Below are positions 1 to 9,892 of a stretch of DNA of 64,000 nucleotides, one piece after another (the stretch's first letter is position 1; every line of letters begins with the position of its first letter). The DNA comes from Pyricularia pennisetigena (Eukaryota > Ascomycota > Sordariomycetes > Magnaporthales > Pyriculariaceae): NCBI RefSeq assembly GCF_004337985.1, contig NW_021940927.1:62001-126000 (forward strand), read 5' to 3'. A program made the translations under genes and the position numbers. The notes below the pieces were generated by a model. That model saw nothing but the letters and a program-made list of their open reading frames with translations. It ran no database searches and was not told the DNA's origin.

Positions 1-1
1 G

Positions 2-868
2 CTACGGTTTTATATCGACAAATACCAAACCAGTTGGAGCGTACATTTGCCTGCTTTGGATTTTGCCCACAACGCCGCGTGGCATTCCAGCCTTGGTATG
101 TGCCCGTTAAAGGTAGTGCTCGGGACCGAACCCCGAAACCCGCTGTCCACCGACCTGCCAACCACGACCGTTGATTCAGACCAGAAACGAAAAGCGCTGC
201 AGATCGTCCGCCAAACTAAAGAAGTCCAAGAGTTGGCTCGCCAAAACGCGCTAAAAACGCAGGCGAGGCAGGAAGAACAAGCCAACAAAAAGCGGCGACC
301 AGTAGATTTTGGGGTTAACGACTATGTTTTCGTCAAGAAAAAAGGGTTTCCGACGACCACACCGACGACCAGACTGGATTCACAGTGGACCGGACCATGG
401 CAGATTCTAGAAGAACGAGGATATAGCTATATTTTGGACGTACCTGAATCGTTTAAAGGAAAAAACTTGTTCCACGCAGACCGCCTCCGCAAAGCCGCAA
501 TGGACCCATTACCACAACAGAAAAGAGAGCCGCCTCCGCCAGAAGAGATCAACGGAGAACCAGAGTTTGTGGTCGATAAAGTTCTAGTGTCCCGATTATT
601 TGGCCGGAGTAAGACATTGCAATACCAGGTCGCATGGCAAGGATGTGATCCAGACGACACGTGGTACCCGGCTGAAAACTTCAAAAATTCAGCGACAGCC
701 CTTGACGACTTCCACAAGAAGTATAAAGATGCCGCAGGACCGCCGAAGCGATTGGCAATCTGGATAAAAGCCGCTGCCGAGGATAAGTTGGACGAACCGA
801 ATCAGGAGGATAATGTGGCAGAGCATGGAGAGTTGAACGGTAAAAGGAAAAAGCGACGACATGGTTAA
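2..868 (+). CDS. Ty3/gypsy polyprotein, C-terminal part (integrase C-terminus plus chromodomain), 5' partial
   Basis: The frame is open from the first bases of the window, so the gene begins upstream. The first residues (YQTSWSVHLPALDFAHNAAW) match the end of a Ty3/gypsy integrase core. A basic stretch and a beta-rich integrase C-terminal region follow (roughly residues 100-165, with QWTGPWQILEERG and FHADRLRKA). Next is a chromodomain (about residues 195-245: FVVDKVLVSRLFGRSKTLQY, then VAWQGCDPDDTWYPAENF) and a basic tail. A C-terminal chromodomain marks the chromovirus (Tf1/MAGGY-like) branch, where it directs integration to heterochromatin. A polypurine tract and an LTR follow the stop directly. 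No internal stops are seen, so this end is not visibly mutated. Confidence 0.93.
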   Translation, partial: LRFYIDKYQTSWSVHLPALDFAHNAAWHSSLGMCPLKVVLGTEPRNPLSTDLPTTTVDSDQKRKALQIVRQTKEVQELARQNALKTQARQEEQANKKRRPVDFGVNDYVFVKKKGFPTTTPTTRLDSQWTGPWQILEERGYSYILDVPESFKGKNLFHADRLRKAAMDPLPQQKREPPPPEEINGEPEFVVDKVLVSRLFGRSKTLQYQVAWQGCDPDDTWYPAENFKNSATALDDFHKKYKDAAGPPKRLAIWIKAAAEDKLDEPNQEDNVAEHGELNGKRKKRRHG

Positions 869-914
869 CTTGACAAGAGCCTCGCATGATCTCCTGCGTC
901 GACATACGAGGTTT

Positions 915-1123
915 GGAAGGGGGTAGTGTGACATTTGGACCATGAGATCACCAGACCCTAACCCTGACCCCTGACCAACGACCCACCAGGGTGATACCTT
1001 TATCGACGTCCGTCACGTCAAGCTCAGAACTTTGTTTGTTTCCTTTCTTCTGCTCAGAGTAGAATCTTCGTCGATAGGCGCCAATAGACTAGCTTCCGTG
1101 CTATGCTTACCCTGGCCGTGACA
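915..1123 (+). repeat. Polypurine tract and 3' LTR of the Ty3/gypsy element
   Basis: A purine run (about 915-926) precedes TGTGACA at 927. The LTR ends CGTGACA at 1123, giving 197 bp with TG...CA termini. A diverged solo copy of the same LTR lies at 20318-20496, which confirms the boundaries. Confidence 0.85.
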
Positions 1124-1278
1124 AGTATTACGCATTCAAACCTAAGATAAGCGCTAAGTATATTAAATCACACGAAACATATAATAAATGTTTAATTTTT
1201 AACCTTAATGTTACGACCAGGATTCGGTTCAGCGCATTGGCGGATTGTGACTACTGTCACAGATTGCACAGGAAAGGT

Positions 1279-2070
1279 AGTCTCAGGGCTCAGCCCAGAA
1301 GCCCAGAGCTCCACAATTGAAACGTGGTTCAATTGTGGCTCGTAATGTACCTGTGGGTCCATCCCGAATTCACTTTAGTCTAGAACGCGCGAACTCAATC
1401 CGACCGATATAATTGGTTGAATTGCCATGTGGCTGAAAGGTACATGGTCGCGCGGGCCACCCTGCGAAGCAGGGGGGTCTAGTCGGAGCACTGAGACCAC
1501 CGAAACCAGTGTTACCATCAAGGTATCGGGGTAACCTGTTCTTATGGTAAAGTACAGTGGGTTGAAGCAACTGAGCGGGTGACTGGGTAACTGGGTTCTC
1601 AATGACTGGGGTGAAGTTATGATCGTGATCATGATCACCTCTGAGTGATCACGACAGGGGTTGAGCACCTCGGCAGTGATCGCGATCACCTTGGCAAGGT
1701 GATCGGGTTAGGGTTCGTTATCTTATCTCCACGTGGCTGGGCTCTGTCCTGCCACTACTGTGTCCCGTTCCTGAATGTAACAGGGGTCACAATCCTCACG
1801 TGACCCTGGTCGGTCCCGAATTGTGACAAAGGTCTAACGTTAGTCTCAGTGCTCCGACTAGACCCCCCTGCTTCGCAGGGTGGCCCGCGCGACCATGTAC
1901 CTTTCAGCCACATGGCAATTCGACCAATTATATCGGTCGGATTGAGTTCGCGCGTTCTAGAGTGGACTCGGAATGGACCCACAGGTACATTCCCGAGCCA
2001 CAGTTCAGTTGTGGTGTGCCACAATCGAACTGTGGAGCTCTGGGCTTTTGGGATGAGCCCTGAGACTAGG
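1279..2070. repeat. Large imperfect inverted repeat (arms about 220 bp, spacer about 345 bp)
   Basis: The left arm 1279-1496 is the reverse complement of 1843-2070 with few mismatches; both contain the GC-rich run CCTGCGAAGCAGGGGGGTCT and GCGCGAACTCAATCCGACCG. The arms could be foldback-element ends or two oppositely inserted solo copies of one repeat. The spacer holds a copy of another dispersed repeat (1510-1700) and several TGATCAC-type palindromes. No coding capacity is supported; ORFs here are shadows. Confidence 0.8.
1510..1700 (+). repeat. Dispersed repeat starting TGTTACCATCAAGG, copy 1 of 4
   Basis: Shares the stretch AAAGTACAGTGGGTTGAAGC with copies at about 12358-12560 and 56838-57110; a diverged copy lies at 8738-8759 plus 9184-9320. 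TGTT start and lengths suggest an LTR family, but no matching internal region is present. It ends in TGATCAC palindromes and a short GGGTTAGGG. Confidence 0.7.
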
Positions 2071-2649
2071 CTCGAGAGGAGGCTGCTACCAAGAACAAGT
2101 CACTTGAAGATAAAAGGATCGATAAGGTGATCATACCTTGGCAGTGATCCGCAAAATGTGAAATTGGTCATTTTTTGTACTCCGAAACCTCCATAAACTG
2201 GTCAATAGCCACATCATTCTGGTCAACACCGAAGAGATAGCCGTTTTCCTCGACCCAGATGCGTGATAGGATGGATGCTGTTAATTATGCTAGCGAGATT
2301 GCACTGAGAAAAAAACCAAAGGGTGGAGGATTCCAGCAGGAATTGGTATGCGCGGGCTGGCGTTTGAGCTTTTGGGGACTGGTGCGCTTATCGTCGTGAA
2401 TTGATCCGGGAAAAAGAAACCGAGGGGCGAAGAGAAGACGCCGTGCAGAGGTGGTGTGCCAGGCGTGGCTCGATTCCGTAAATTACCACCATCACAACAC
2501 GGTTGGGCTTATCTGAGGATTATTACCGCACCGGATCCTATCCCATTGGTTGAAGCTGGGTGCCAAGGTGCAGAACATGTGCCCACTCGTAACCTCCCTT
2601 GTTAATGTAAAGTTGACGAAAACGTTCCTCTGCAAGTCGGGATAAGTAT

Positions 2650-2708
2650 TTGGGGGCTGTTTGTTATTGGCCCCCTCAAAGAGGGGGCCAATAACAAACA
2701 GCCCCCAA
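2650..2708. repeat. Perfect 28-bp-stem hairpin with AAA loop
   Basis: 2650-2677 is the exact reverse complement of 2681-2708; the loop is AAA. The stem starts TTGGGGGCTGTTTGTTATTG and closes with CCCCCTC AAA GAGGGGG. The hairpin interrupts a dispersed repeat whose other copies (near 37.4, 56.1 and 61.9 kb) lack it, so it looks like a tiny inserted foldback element. Confidence 0.85.
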
Positions 2709-2830
2709 GTAGTCCTGCCGACCCACTCGCACTGTTGCAGTGGATCTTCGCTTAAGCATCCAATTGGAGCGTCTGCAGCTACTTGGAGGTACTGTTGCAG
2801 ATGATTGCTTGGAGCCAACAATCAATGTTT
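2709..2830 (-). repeat. Dispersed repeat with core AAGTAGCTGC, copy 1 of 4
   Basis: The core (in reverse, GCTCCAAGCAATCATCTGCA and CTCCAAGTAGCTGCAGACGC) recurs in diverged form near 37400-37500, 56105-56160 and 61880-61970. Identity of the parent element is unknown. The reverse-strand ORF across it (2492-2821) is not supported as a gene. Confidence 0.5.
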
Positions 2831-4353
2831 ATCGCTTGTCATGAACCCAAATATGGACCTTCTTTCATACTGTCACGTACATACGAGTAGCCTGGGGCCG
2901 TCCCCACATCTTAAAAGATCGAACGTACGTATTGAATAGATTCGCTCTAAACAGTAGCCTGACTTTCCTGATAACACTGCAAGCCAGCCCTGGCCAGCGA
3001 CCCCGCGCTCATGATCCGCTCGTACTACGGCACCGTATCTACTCTACATAGCCTGGTGTCAGTTTTGATAGGGGTCAAATGACCCAAACGCAAATTGTTA
3101 AGAAATATTCCGCTCAGTGGATTGAGAAGGGGAGCTATTTGTGGCTGTCCTCTCGTTTCTATGACGAAGCCGCCGATTTTTATAGTGCGCTTGTCTCTGC
3201 TTTCCTCGTCAGTGAACTGAAAATTGAGTGTTGTTGGTCTGTACATTCTAGCAGTACCGACACTCTGGTTCATATCACATCTGCTGGCCCTTGTTTATGT
3301 GGTATCGACCGGGGAACAATCAGACGACAGGGACTTTGTGACGACATGGCCAAGTGTTCCGGCCACGAGTTGATAATCCACATTCCCGTCTCCTGGTGAG
3401 AGGCCCTAAGTACGGTGCACCTCCCTCCGATGCTCAGTCTATCCAGTAGCAAAATTTGAATTCGTCTCAGACGATATATGAGGCGTAGCGCAAAAAAAGA
3501 AAACTTCTAAGTTCTGACATCTATAGGTCATCGGACTGATCGCGTGGACAAGTCAAACCAAACCAGATTGTTACAGAATTATATGTGCGGGTATCTGGCA
3601 GCAACTGCTAAGTTCTGGAGAAAAGATTTCTACAGTAATCATGGCGTGACCTCTCCTGCCTTCCTTGGCTTACCGTGATGTCGGGTCCCAGCATGGTCAC
3701 CGTTGACTCTCTCGAAACGGCCACATCATATCTTGCTGGCTAATGTTTGCGGGTTAGCGCAATCGCAATGTAATAAATAGCGGAGCCTTTTAAATTTGAC
3801 CAACCGTTGGAGCGGAGGCATTGCTTGGTAGGGATGGCACTTTCACCAGGATCGGTTGGCGCAACGAGGAAATAACAAGGGCGTAGTCCTGGTATGAAAA
3901 GGCGTCATATCTACATAGGGAATGGATAATTAATACATTCCTATTGCGGCCTTCGTCACACCTTGTGATAGACCAAGCTCGATTACGGTGTGCCAAGGCA
4001 CAATGCCTTGCGAGGTTGGTAAATTGCTGCAAAAAATGAGAATGTAACCCCCCCTCCCAATTCCCCATCATTCGTTGGCTCGGTTGCACAGAACCCGCTG
4101 GCAGCCCTCGCCGATCTGAGCGGAGGTCTAGTAGAGATGGACGAAGAAGACTTGAAAGTTCTCTTCATCCATCACAGTGTCTTGGCATATTTGTGCAAGG
4201 CCCATGAAAAAGGCAGTACTGTCAATGACGAGAATTCCAGCCGTTTCTTCAGTGCCACCAAGAACAAACGCTTTACGGGAAAGAATTAGATCCCTGCCCA
4301 CAAGGAAAGGACTGACTCGGTTTGTTGATGAAACATGGAGCAAGCCGACTAAC
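2831..4353. other. No gene supported
   Basis: Only short ORFs in all frames; no recognisable domain, tRNA or repeat. The 3079-3399 plus-strand ORF (106 aa) has no recognisable motif. Confidence 0.5.
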
Positions 4354-4890
4354 AGAACACACGGCCTGTCGAAAGACCAACACCTGTGCTGGATTGATCG
4401 CCTGACTCCATCGTGGTACGGCGATTGGTTCGCACCAACGCAGAAGGGGCTGGGAAAGTGGGCTCCTACCCCAGACATGACCACATATATTTCCAAACCA
4501 ACCAAACCCTCGTTTCGCTACCAAGCTGTCGGTACGCATCACAGAACAACGCAGGGGTTGTCAATTACAAAGCAATTTCCTCCCATATTCATAAAACCCT
4601 TATTTCACTACCGACCGGTCGGTACTGCTCCTGGAATATAACAGAGGAAAACAGTTACCAACGCACAAAACTGATCACACAGGATATGGAATCGCGGTTA
4701 GGATTAGTTTGTTCAGCATCCGTACGATCCTTGCTGACGTTAATAGAAAGCTCAAATCACTTGGATCATTCCCGCCAAGCACGCAGCCTTGGTCTGTACT
4801 GTACCCTCCCTTGTTTTGTTGGTTCTACTCCTGCTGCGAAGATGCTTCGACAAATGTGGACCTAGATTAGAAGGAGCATTTGTTCGAGCG
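4354..4890 (+). repeat. Segment duplicated at 24491-24998 (direct repeat)
   Basis: Near-identical to 24491-24998 from CACGGCCT to TTCGAGCG, with an extra roughly 30 bp near 4384. The segment contains an internal diverged repeat (CCCTCGTTTCGCTACCAAGC and CCCTTATTTCACTACCGACC). Two frames are open in both copies (4413-4865 and 4177-4641 here; 24146-24973 in the other). The protein is not recognised, so it may be a decayed gene or repeat sequence. Confidence 0.75.
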
Positions 4891-5045
4891 ATTCCATAGC
4901 ACAGGTACACAACGAATGTGACGAAGTAGCAGCATTTTCGGGGAATGCTCAATTATTTAAACCAAAGACAACCTACACCGTCTGTGGTTGGACTGTTCTC
5001 ATTATCATCACATAATCTCTTCTTTTCCTTCTTTGACTTAGGACC

Positions 5046-6122
5046 ATGAGCAGTTCGTATGGTTGGCCTCTTACGCCGGCGAACACGGACAACCCCGTCC
5101 TTTCGCCGAACAGCCATTCCCACTATGGGAAGTAAGTTCCCCGAAACAGCATAGTCAAGTTTGACATGTTCAACTAAGCCCTTTCTAGTTCTACACACAG
5201 AGCTGGCTCCGAAATCCCTCTTCCGCAATGCGATCAACCGTGTGGTGACCAACTGCATGACGCCCGATACTGTGGCTTCTATCCTCAAAGCCGATACCCC
5301 CAGCACAGCCCGACTCGGCCGTTGTCCCTACCAGAATCGTACCCTCCACAAAACTTTGAACTGGACCAAGCACCACTGTAAGATCTGCTCTAAAGATTTT
5401 ACAATGCTGTTTTGCACTTGACTAAGTTTCTTCTAGGCAAGGGTCCAGCTCTGATTTCCTTCTTCCACAACTGGCACAGCCTTATGGCGGGCGACGGCAC
5501 CAGGAAGCTCCTCATAATCATGAGCTCCATTCTCCGGCCCAAAACTGGTCGGCCCAACCCAGCCAGACTCCTCGAGGTCCATGTCGATACGCTGCGGGGA
5601 CTGCCATGTGGGCCGCATCAGAATCGACGCGATCCGAACACCCTCCACCGGATTTGCTTATCAACATGTAAGCTCTGCGTAACAACAGTACGATGCCCTG
5701 GACAGTATCAAAACTGTTGCAGCTAACTTTCTAAAGATTTGGGCTGTTTTTGGCCCTCGCGAAAAAGTGAGTCAGTCGTTACAGCATTTTTTGAGCGACA
5801 AGCAATTAACGTTTAGCAGGATGGCGATTGGAGATGACCACACAGAGAACGAAATTAAGTGGCTCATGTTTCATTTGTGAGCCTTATTGCCCATATCTGA
5901 CATGGAACCTGTCTAACTTTCTCAGTAATCAGCATCCACAGGCGGCAACCATCGTCCAGGACTGGCTGCAAGAGATGATGATGTATGTCTGTTGTTTGTT
6001 CCCACTAATAGTAATAGCCGCTTGGCTAATCGTGTCACTTTTGCAGATCGCTCCAGCAAAATTCCGCGTTCCAACAAATGTTGCGGTCGTCAATACATCG
6101 CAGTCATGCGCCCTCTCGCTGA
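5046..6122 (+). CDS. Hypothetical protein, seven exons, about 241 aa
   Basis: Not recognised. A consistent spliced model is visible: exons 5046-5131, 5189-5377, 5437-5667, 5737-5766, 5820-5876, 5926-5982 and 6047-6122. All introns are 49-69 bp with GTAAGT/GTGAGT/GTATGT donors and YAG acceptors, and phase is kept to TGA at 6120-6122. The N-terminal two thirds is rich in Pro, Ser, Gln and His and probably disordered. The C-terminal part (ENEIKWLMFHF, HPQAATIVQDWLQE, LQQNSAFQQMLRS) is predicted helical. The same introns and C-terminal exons are conserved in a second copy at 54597-55202, which supports the model. A pogo transposon sits 76 bp past the stop. Function unknown. Confidence 0.65.
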
Positions 6123-6197
6123 GGAGACTGCTTGGGGCTCGGAGCAGCAGCCCGTGGGCGGTGCGGGCGACACTCGGGGGGTGGTAGGGTGGCGATA

Positions 6198-8054
6198 ACG
6201 TTGCGTACCCCACTTCGGGCACCCCCCAACTTCTGGCATACCAGAAATCTTACAACTAAATGCACTCTTCTAAAACCGGATTTAAATATAAAATTATCAA
6301 CGCACAAAAATACAATCGTTTTCGGGCTCTTCCGGTTCATTAAGCTCTTCTCCGTCATTTGAAGCTTCCAAAATCTCTTTATCATTCATTTGTAATTTAA
6401 TAACGTTCTTTTTGCTAACCAAAAGCTCGTTTGGATCCGGAACCACCCTCTTCATTTTCGCTGGCCGTATTGCCTCCAATTGTGCTTCTAATAAACTGAT
6501 TTTTTGCTGGGCGCTAGCTAAAAGGGTATCTTTAGCTTCGAAACTTTTTTGAACTTTTGCAAACAAAAGCCGTGAAGTAGCGTTGCTTTTATTGGACCGG
6601 GAAAATTCTTGCAGCTGAAGTCGAATATCTCGGGTCCTAACAGGTGTTTTCCAGATAACCAAAGACCGGTTATTTATTTTTTCGGGTGTTATTTCCGGTG
6701 TTTTATCCTTGGTTAAACCGTTATTTTGGGCGTTATCGACGTTTGCGTTACTGTTTTCCAATAAAAAAGGACTTAAAAGCGGTTTAGCCAAGTTGACCGG
6801 CCATAACCCCGAAGTACGCCACCCAGATTGGATAACTTTTGCTGAAAATGCTTTAGATCGAGCTTTTCGATAACAAAGTAGAAAATTCCTTTTCCCAATA
6901 ACCGTTGAGTTGCAAAACTGGCTTACAAATCCAAGTTGACGTCGATAAGCTTCTTTTAACGGCCCAAAAACGGATAAGTCCAATGGTTGAAGAACGTGCG
7001 AAGAATGAGGGGGTAAATATAGAAGTTGAATGTTATTTTGGAGGCAAAAAAGCATAAACTCGTCCGTAACGTGTGATCCGTGGCCGTCGAGTATTAATAA
7101 ACGCCGTTCGGGGGTAGTAGGTTGGGTATGTGGAATAAACACCTTTTTTAACCATTCGATAGCTGTTTCGTTATTTGTCCAGCCGTTTTCGGTTGCATGA
7201 AATTGCCAGTTATCGAAAGGGTTTAGGTCCGTCGGAAACCATTGTTGTTGTACGCTTTTTCCTTTAAATATAACGAGGGGAGGGAGGGCAACGCCCGTAG
7301 CCGATATGCATTCGATTATAGTCGTCCAACCCCGCGTTCCGGGCTCTTTCCGTTGCAACGGCCGGATCCTGTTAAGCCCTAACACCAGGCCATTAGAACC
7401 TTTGCCTTCCATTATACCGGTTTCGTCCATATTCCAACGGTTTTCCGGTTTAATAGCGTTGATAACCGGCTTCGTAATATAAAACCACCAAGATTTAATT
7501 ACCTCCGTTGTAGCGCCATTAACCCGGGCGTTTTCGATTCGACGGGGTCTTTGGGTCTTAAGAATTGGATATCTAGCCAAAAACGGGTAATCCAGCGTTT
7601 TCCAAGGCCTTCTGTCTCTCCGGAAGTTTGAAAGATTCGTTCGGCAAAAAAGCATAACTTTTGATGCGTTGGTGGTAAGCCTAAAGCGGCCTGGGCAAGT
7701 ACCCAGTCGGCCAGATGCTTTTTGTGCTCCGGTGAAAGCTTTTGAGTAATTGATTTCGCTTGTTGCATAGGTTGGGCCCCTTTAAGTCGGTTTTGAAGAG
7801 TGCTTCTAGGAATACCCCATTTTCGGGAGGCTTTTGCAATTGGTTCGCCATTATTAACGTCGTTAATGGCGGATATAAGCTGATTTTCGGTATATCGCTT
7901 CATCGGAAACTAAAGAAAATGGATCTCAAAAATAAAATCCAAAAGTAAAAAATTGGTCGAGATATTTATATAAGAATACAAAAGGTGAACGTAGCGGTGC
8001 AGTTATTTTTGGGTGCCAGAAGTTGGGGGGTGCCCGAAGTGGGGTACGCAACGT
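6198..8054 (-). mobile_element. pogo/Fot1-type DNA transposon
   Basis: Exact 41-bp terminal inverted repeats (6198-6238 and 8014-8054, starting ACGTTGCGTACCCCACTTCG) are flanked by a TA on each side (6196-6197 and 8055-8056), the Tc1/mariner-pogo target. The homologous locus at about 55.13 kb lacks the insertion: GGTGGCGA is followed directly by the sequence that flanks the right end here. Perfect TIRs suggest a fairly recent insertion. Confidence 0.95.
6297..7903 (-). pseudogene. pogo/Fot1 transposase with one frameshift
   Basis: The N-terminal ORF (7903 down) starts MKRYTENQLISAI, a psq-type helix-turn-helix with IPRSTLQNRL, followed by a CENP-B-type DNA-binding region (KRWITRF). The catalytic ORF (to 6297) carries the three acidic residues of the DDE family: NMDETGI, LLILDGHGSH and LQPLDLSVFGPLK. 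A C-terminal coiled-coil follows (SAQQKISLLEAQLEAI). The two frames overlap, and the reading frame shifts by one base at an A5 run (7579-7583, plus strand) between KRWITRF and LARYPILKTQ. Everything else is open, so this copy is probably inactive but young. An intron is less likely because no donor/acceptor pair fits the overlap. Confidence 0.9.
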
Positions 8055-8056
8055 TA

Positions 8057-8140
8057 TCGTCTACTGCGTAGACAGTTCAGTAGTCGCGTCTGCAGCTGCA
8101 CTCGTGGTAATGCCGCTCCTCAAAGCGACCGCCGTATGGT
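8057..8140 (+). repeat. Continuation of the duplicated locus beyond the pogo insertion
   Basis: Matches about 55131-55190 (GTAATGCCGCTCCTCAAAGC). Together with 5668-6197 it forms one duplicated block of which 54599-55190 is the uninterrupted copy. Confidence 0.75.
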
Positions 8141-8737
8141 ATTGCTATGTCCTACAGCTTGAAAGCTTCGAGTTATCCCCAAAATGTGGGTTGTTAACTA
8201 CACGGCTGCAAATCATGCGAGAAGTCAAGATTGGTACAAGGCTAGGCAGTACTTTCTATATTCAAAATCGACATTAATTCAAGCTTATGATGTTTCCGAC
8301 AGTGATATTCTAGGCCTTGACTTTTAAGTTGCCCCGGGTGATGACACAGCCCAAGATTGTGAAGTCTCGATCGAGATGCGTTTGCTTATGTACTCTTACT
8401 CGTCAGTAGGCATCCATAATGCCCATATATAACCCTGACTTCCCCATTTGGTAAATTTCATACTGTCATCAGCAGGACGATGACTGGCACCCTTAACTAA
8501 GGTAGGTCCATTCTCGATGAATCGCAGCGACGATGTTTCGAAATTTGGCTGCAACAAACTACAGCGGAGGGATATTCATAGCCCCATCAATATGCAAAAA
8601 CCATGTCATCGAATCAACACTAACGTAAACTGGGGATCCAAAAGTATACTTTGAATAATTATTTATATAATACGCCCCAAAGCTCACAATGCTTAAACCG
8701 TTATAGCTCAGCTAGTTATTAGGGTAGACTTTCTTAG
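8141..8737. other. No gene supported
   Basis: No domain, splice-consistent ORF or repeat recognised. Confidence 0.5.
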
Positions 8738-9320
8738 TGTTACCATCAAGGTATCGGGTTGTTACGACCAGCCAGCCACGGTGGCAACCGGTGCACTAGG
8801 AACACAGGACAGGGCCCACCCCTCATATACCGCGACCAAGGACAAAGGCTCCAACCCGTACTGACAAACATGTGGATGGTTACGTGACGCTAGAACATGA
8901 GATCTCGGTGATCGGTAAATCCTTGATGGAAAATCACAGAACAGATCACGGCAGATCAACAAAGGCTGCCACGCAGCCTGACGACCATGCAAACCCACGC
9001 TCATATGTAAATAGTTTTAGTTTTAGGACTACTCACCAATAGTCAACTTTCAAATCAATCTGTTCTTACACACTGACCTCGATCATACCTTCACCCAGTC
9101 TATTGTCAACCCCAGATCGTTTGCGTATACTCTGATCCAAGTTACTCGACCTCAGAACAGGTATCGAAACCTTGATCGTAACACGGGCAACCTGTTCCTA
9201 GGGGTTAGGGTACAGCGGGCTGATGCAACCGAGCGTCTGAGGCTAAGGGAACAACTGGGGACACTTATAATCAAGTCCAAAATGGAAAATAGATTGATTG
9301 CTCCTAAGCAATCCAAAAGT
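8738..9320 (+). repeat. TGTTACCATCAAGG repeat, copy 2, split by an LTR
   Basis: 8738-8759 matches the start of the repeat (TGTTACCATCAAGGTATCGG) and 9184-9320 resumes it (CAACCTGTTCCTAGGGGTTA). The interruption falls at a point that is continuous in the 1.5 kb copy. Confidence 0.7.
8760..9183 (+). repeat. Solo LTR, TGTTACGACC...GATCGTAACA, 424 bp
   Basis: The ends form an inverted TGTTACGA/TCGTAACA pair. The flanks are CGGGT (8755-8759) and CGGGC (9184-9188), a 5-bp target duplication with one mismatch. TGTTACGACC also occurs at 1209 and 22229, which may be fragments of the same LTR. Small ORFs inside are not genes. Confidence 0.8.
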
Positions 9321-9892
9321 TGAAGCTAACGACATTGAAAACGGATCATGGACCGGGAGATTGCATGTTCCGTACATGGGGTCGATGAAGAGGTCCGTGA
9401 CCATCTTTCAAAGCTGATTTTCTGACTAACCAAAATTCTGCTCCGTTTAAAATTAGTGCTAGGGAAGTTCCAAGAGGCGCCAAGTCGAGACAACCCCGGG
9501 CGTTTCAACGCGCAGAATACTCCTTCGTGGTTTAAACATAGCCCGGGTTCCGAACCACTTGGAAACCCTGAAACTGGATATACGACCCCAATTTGAGGCG
9601 CAAAGTAAAGGTTTGGTCATATCCACATTTGAAACAATCAGAGATGCCAACAGAACTTTTAGTCTTTTCTCCACCCAAGATCAAAACTTGGATATAGGTG
9701 TCAAATGGTTGTATACCTTGGCCTGATAGACGGCCTAAGGACTTCCGTTATCGAGGCAGATAGGATGGATGTGGTCACCGAAAATACGAAGAGTACAACT
9801 AGCTCGTTGGATCATATACTACAAAGTAACCCCAAGTTACAAGAATGAACTGATATCAGCTACCTGCTGCTATTTTTGAGTTCTATCCACAA
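9321..9892. other. No gene supported; 3' flank of the chitinase gene
   Basis: Only short overlapping ORFs without recognisable motifs. Confidence 0.45.

Noticed and set aside
1370..2130. ORFs on both strands in the inverted repeat (MLRLDPPASQGG and others)
   Set aside because: The same peptide appears from both arms because the DNA is an inverted repeat; no domain.
7499..7655. Intron joining the two pogo transposase frames
   Set aside because: The frames overlap, and the protein aligns best with a single missing base in an A5 run; no suitable splice sites.
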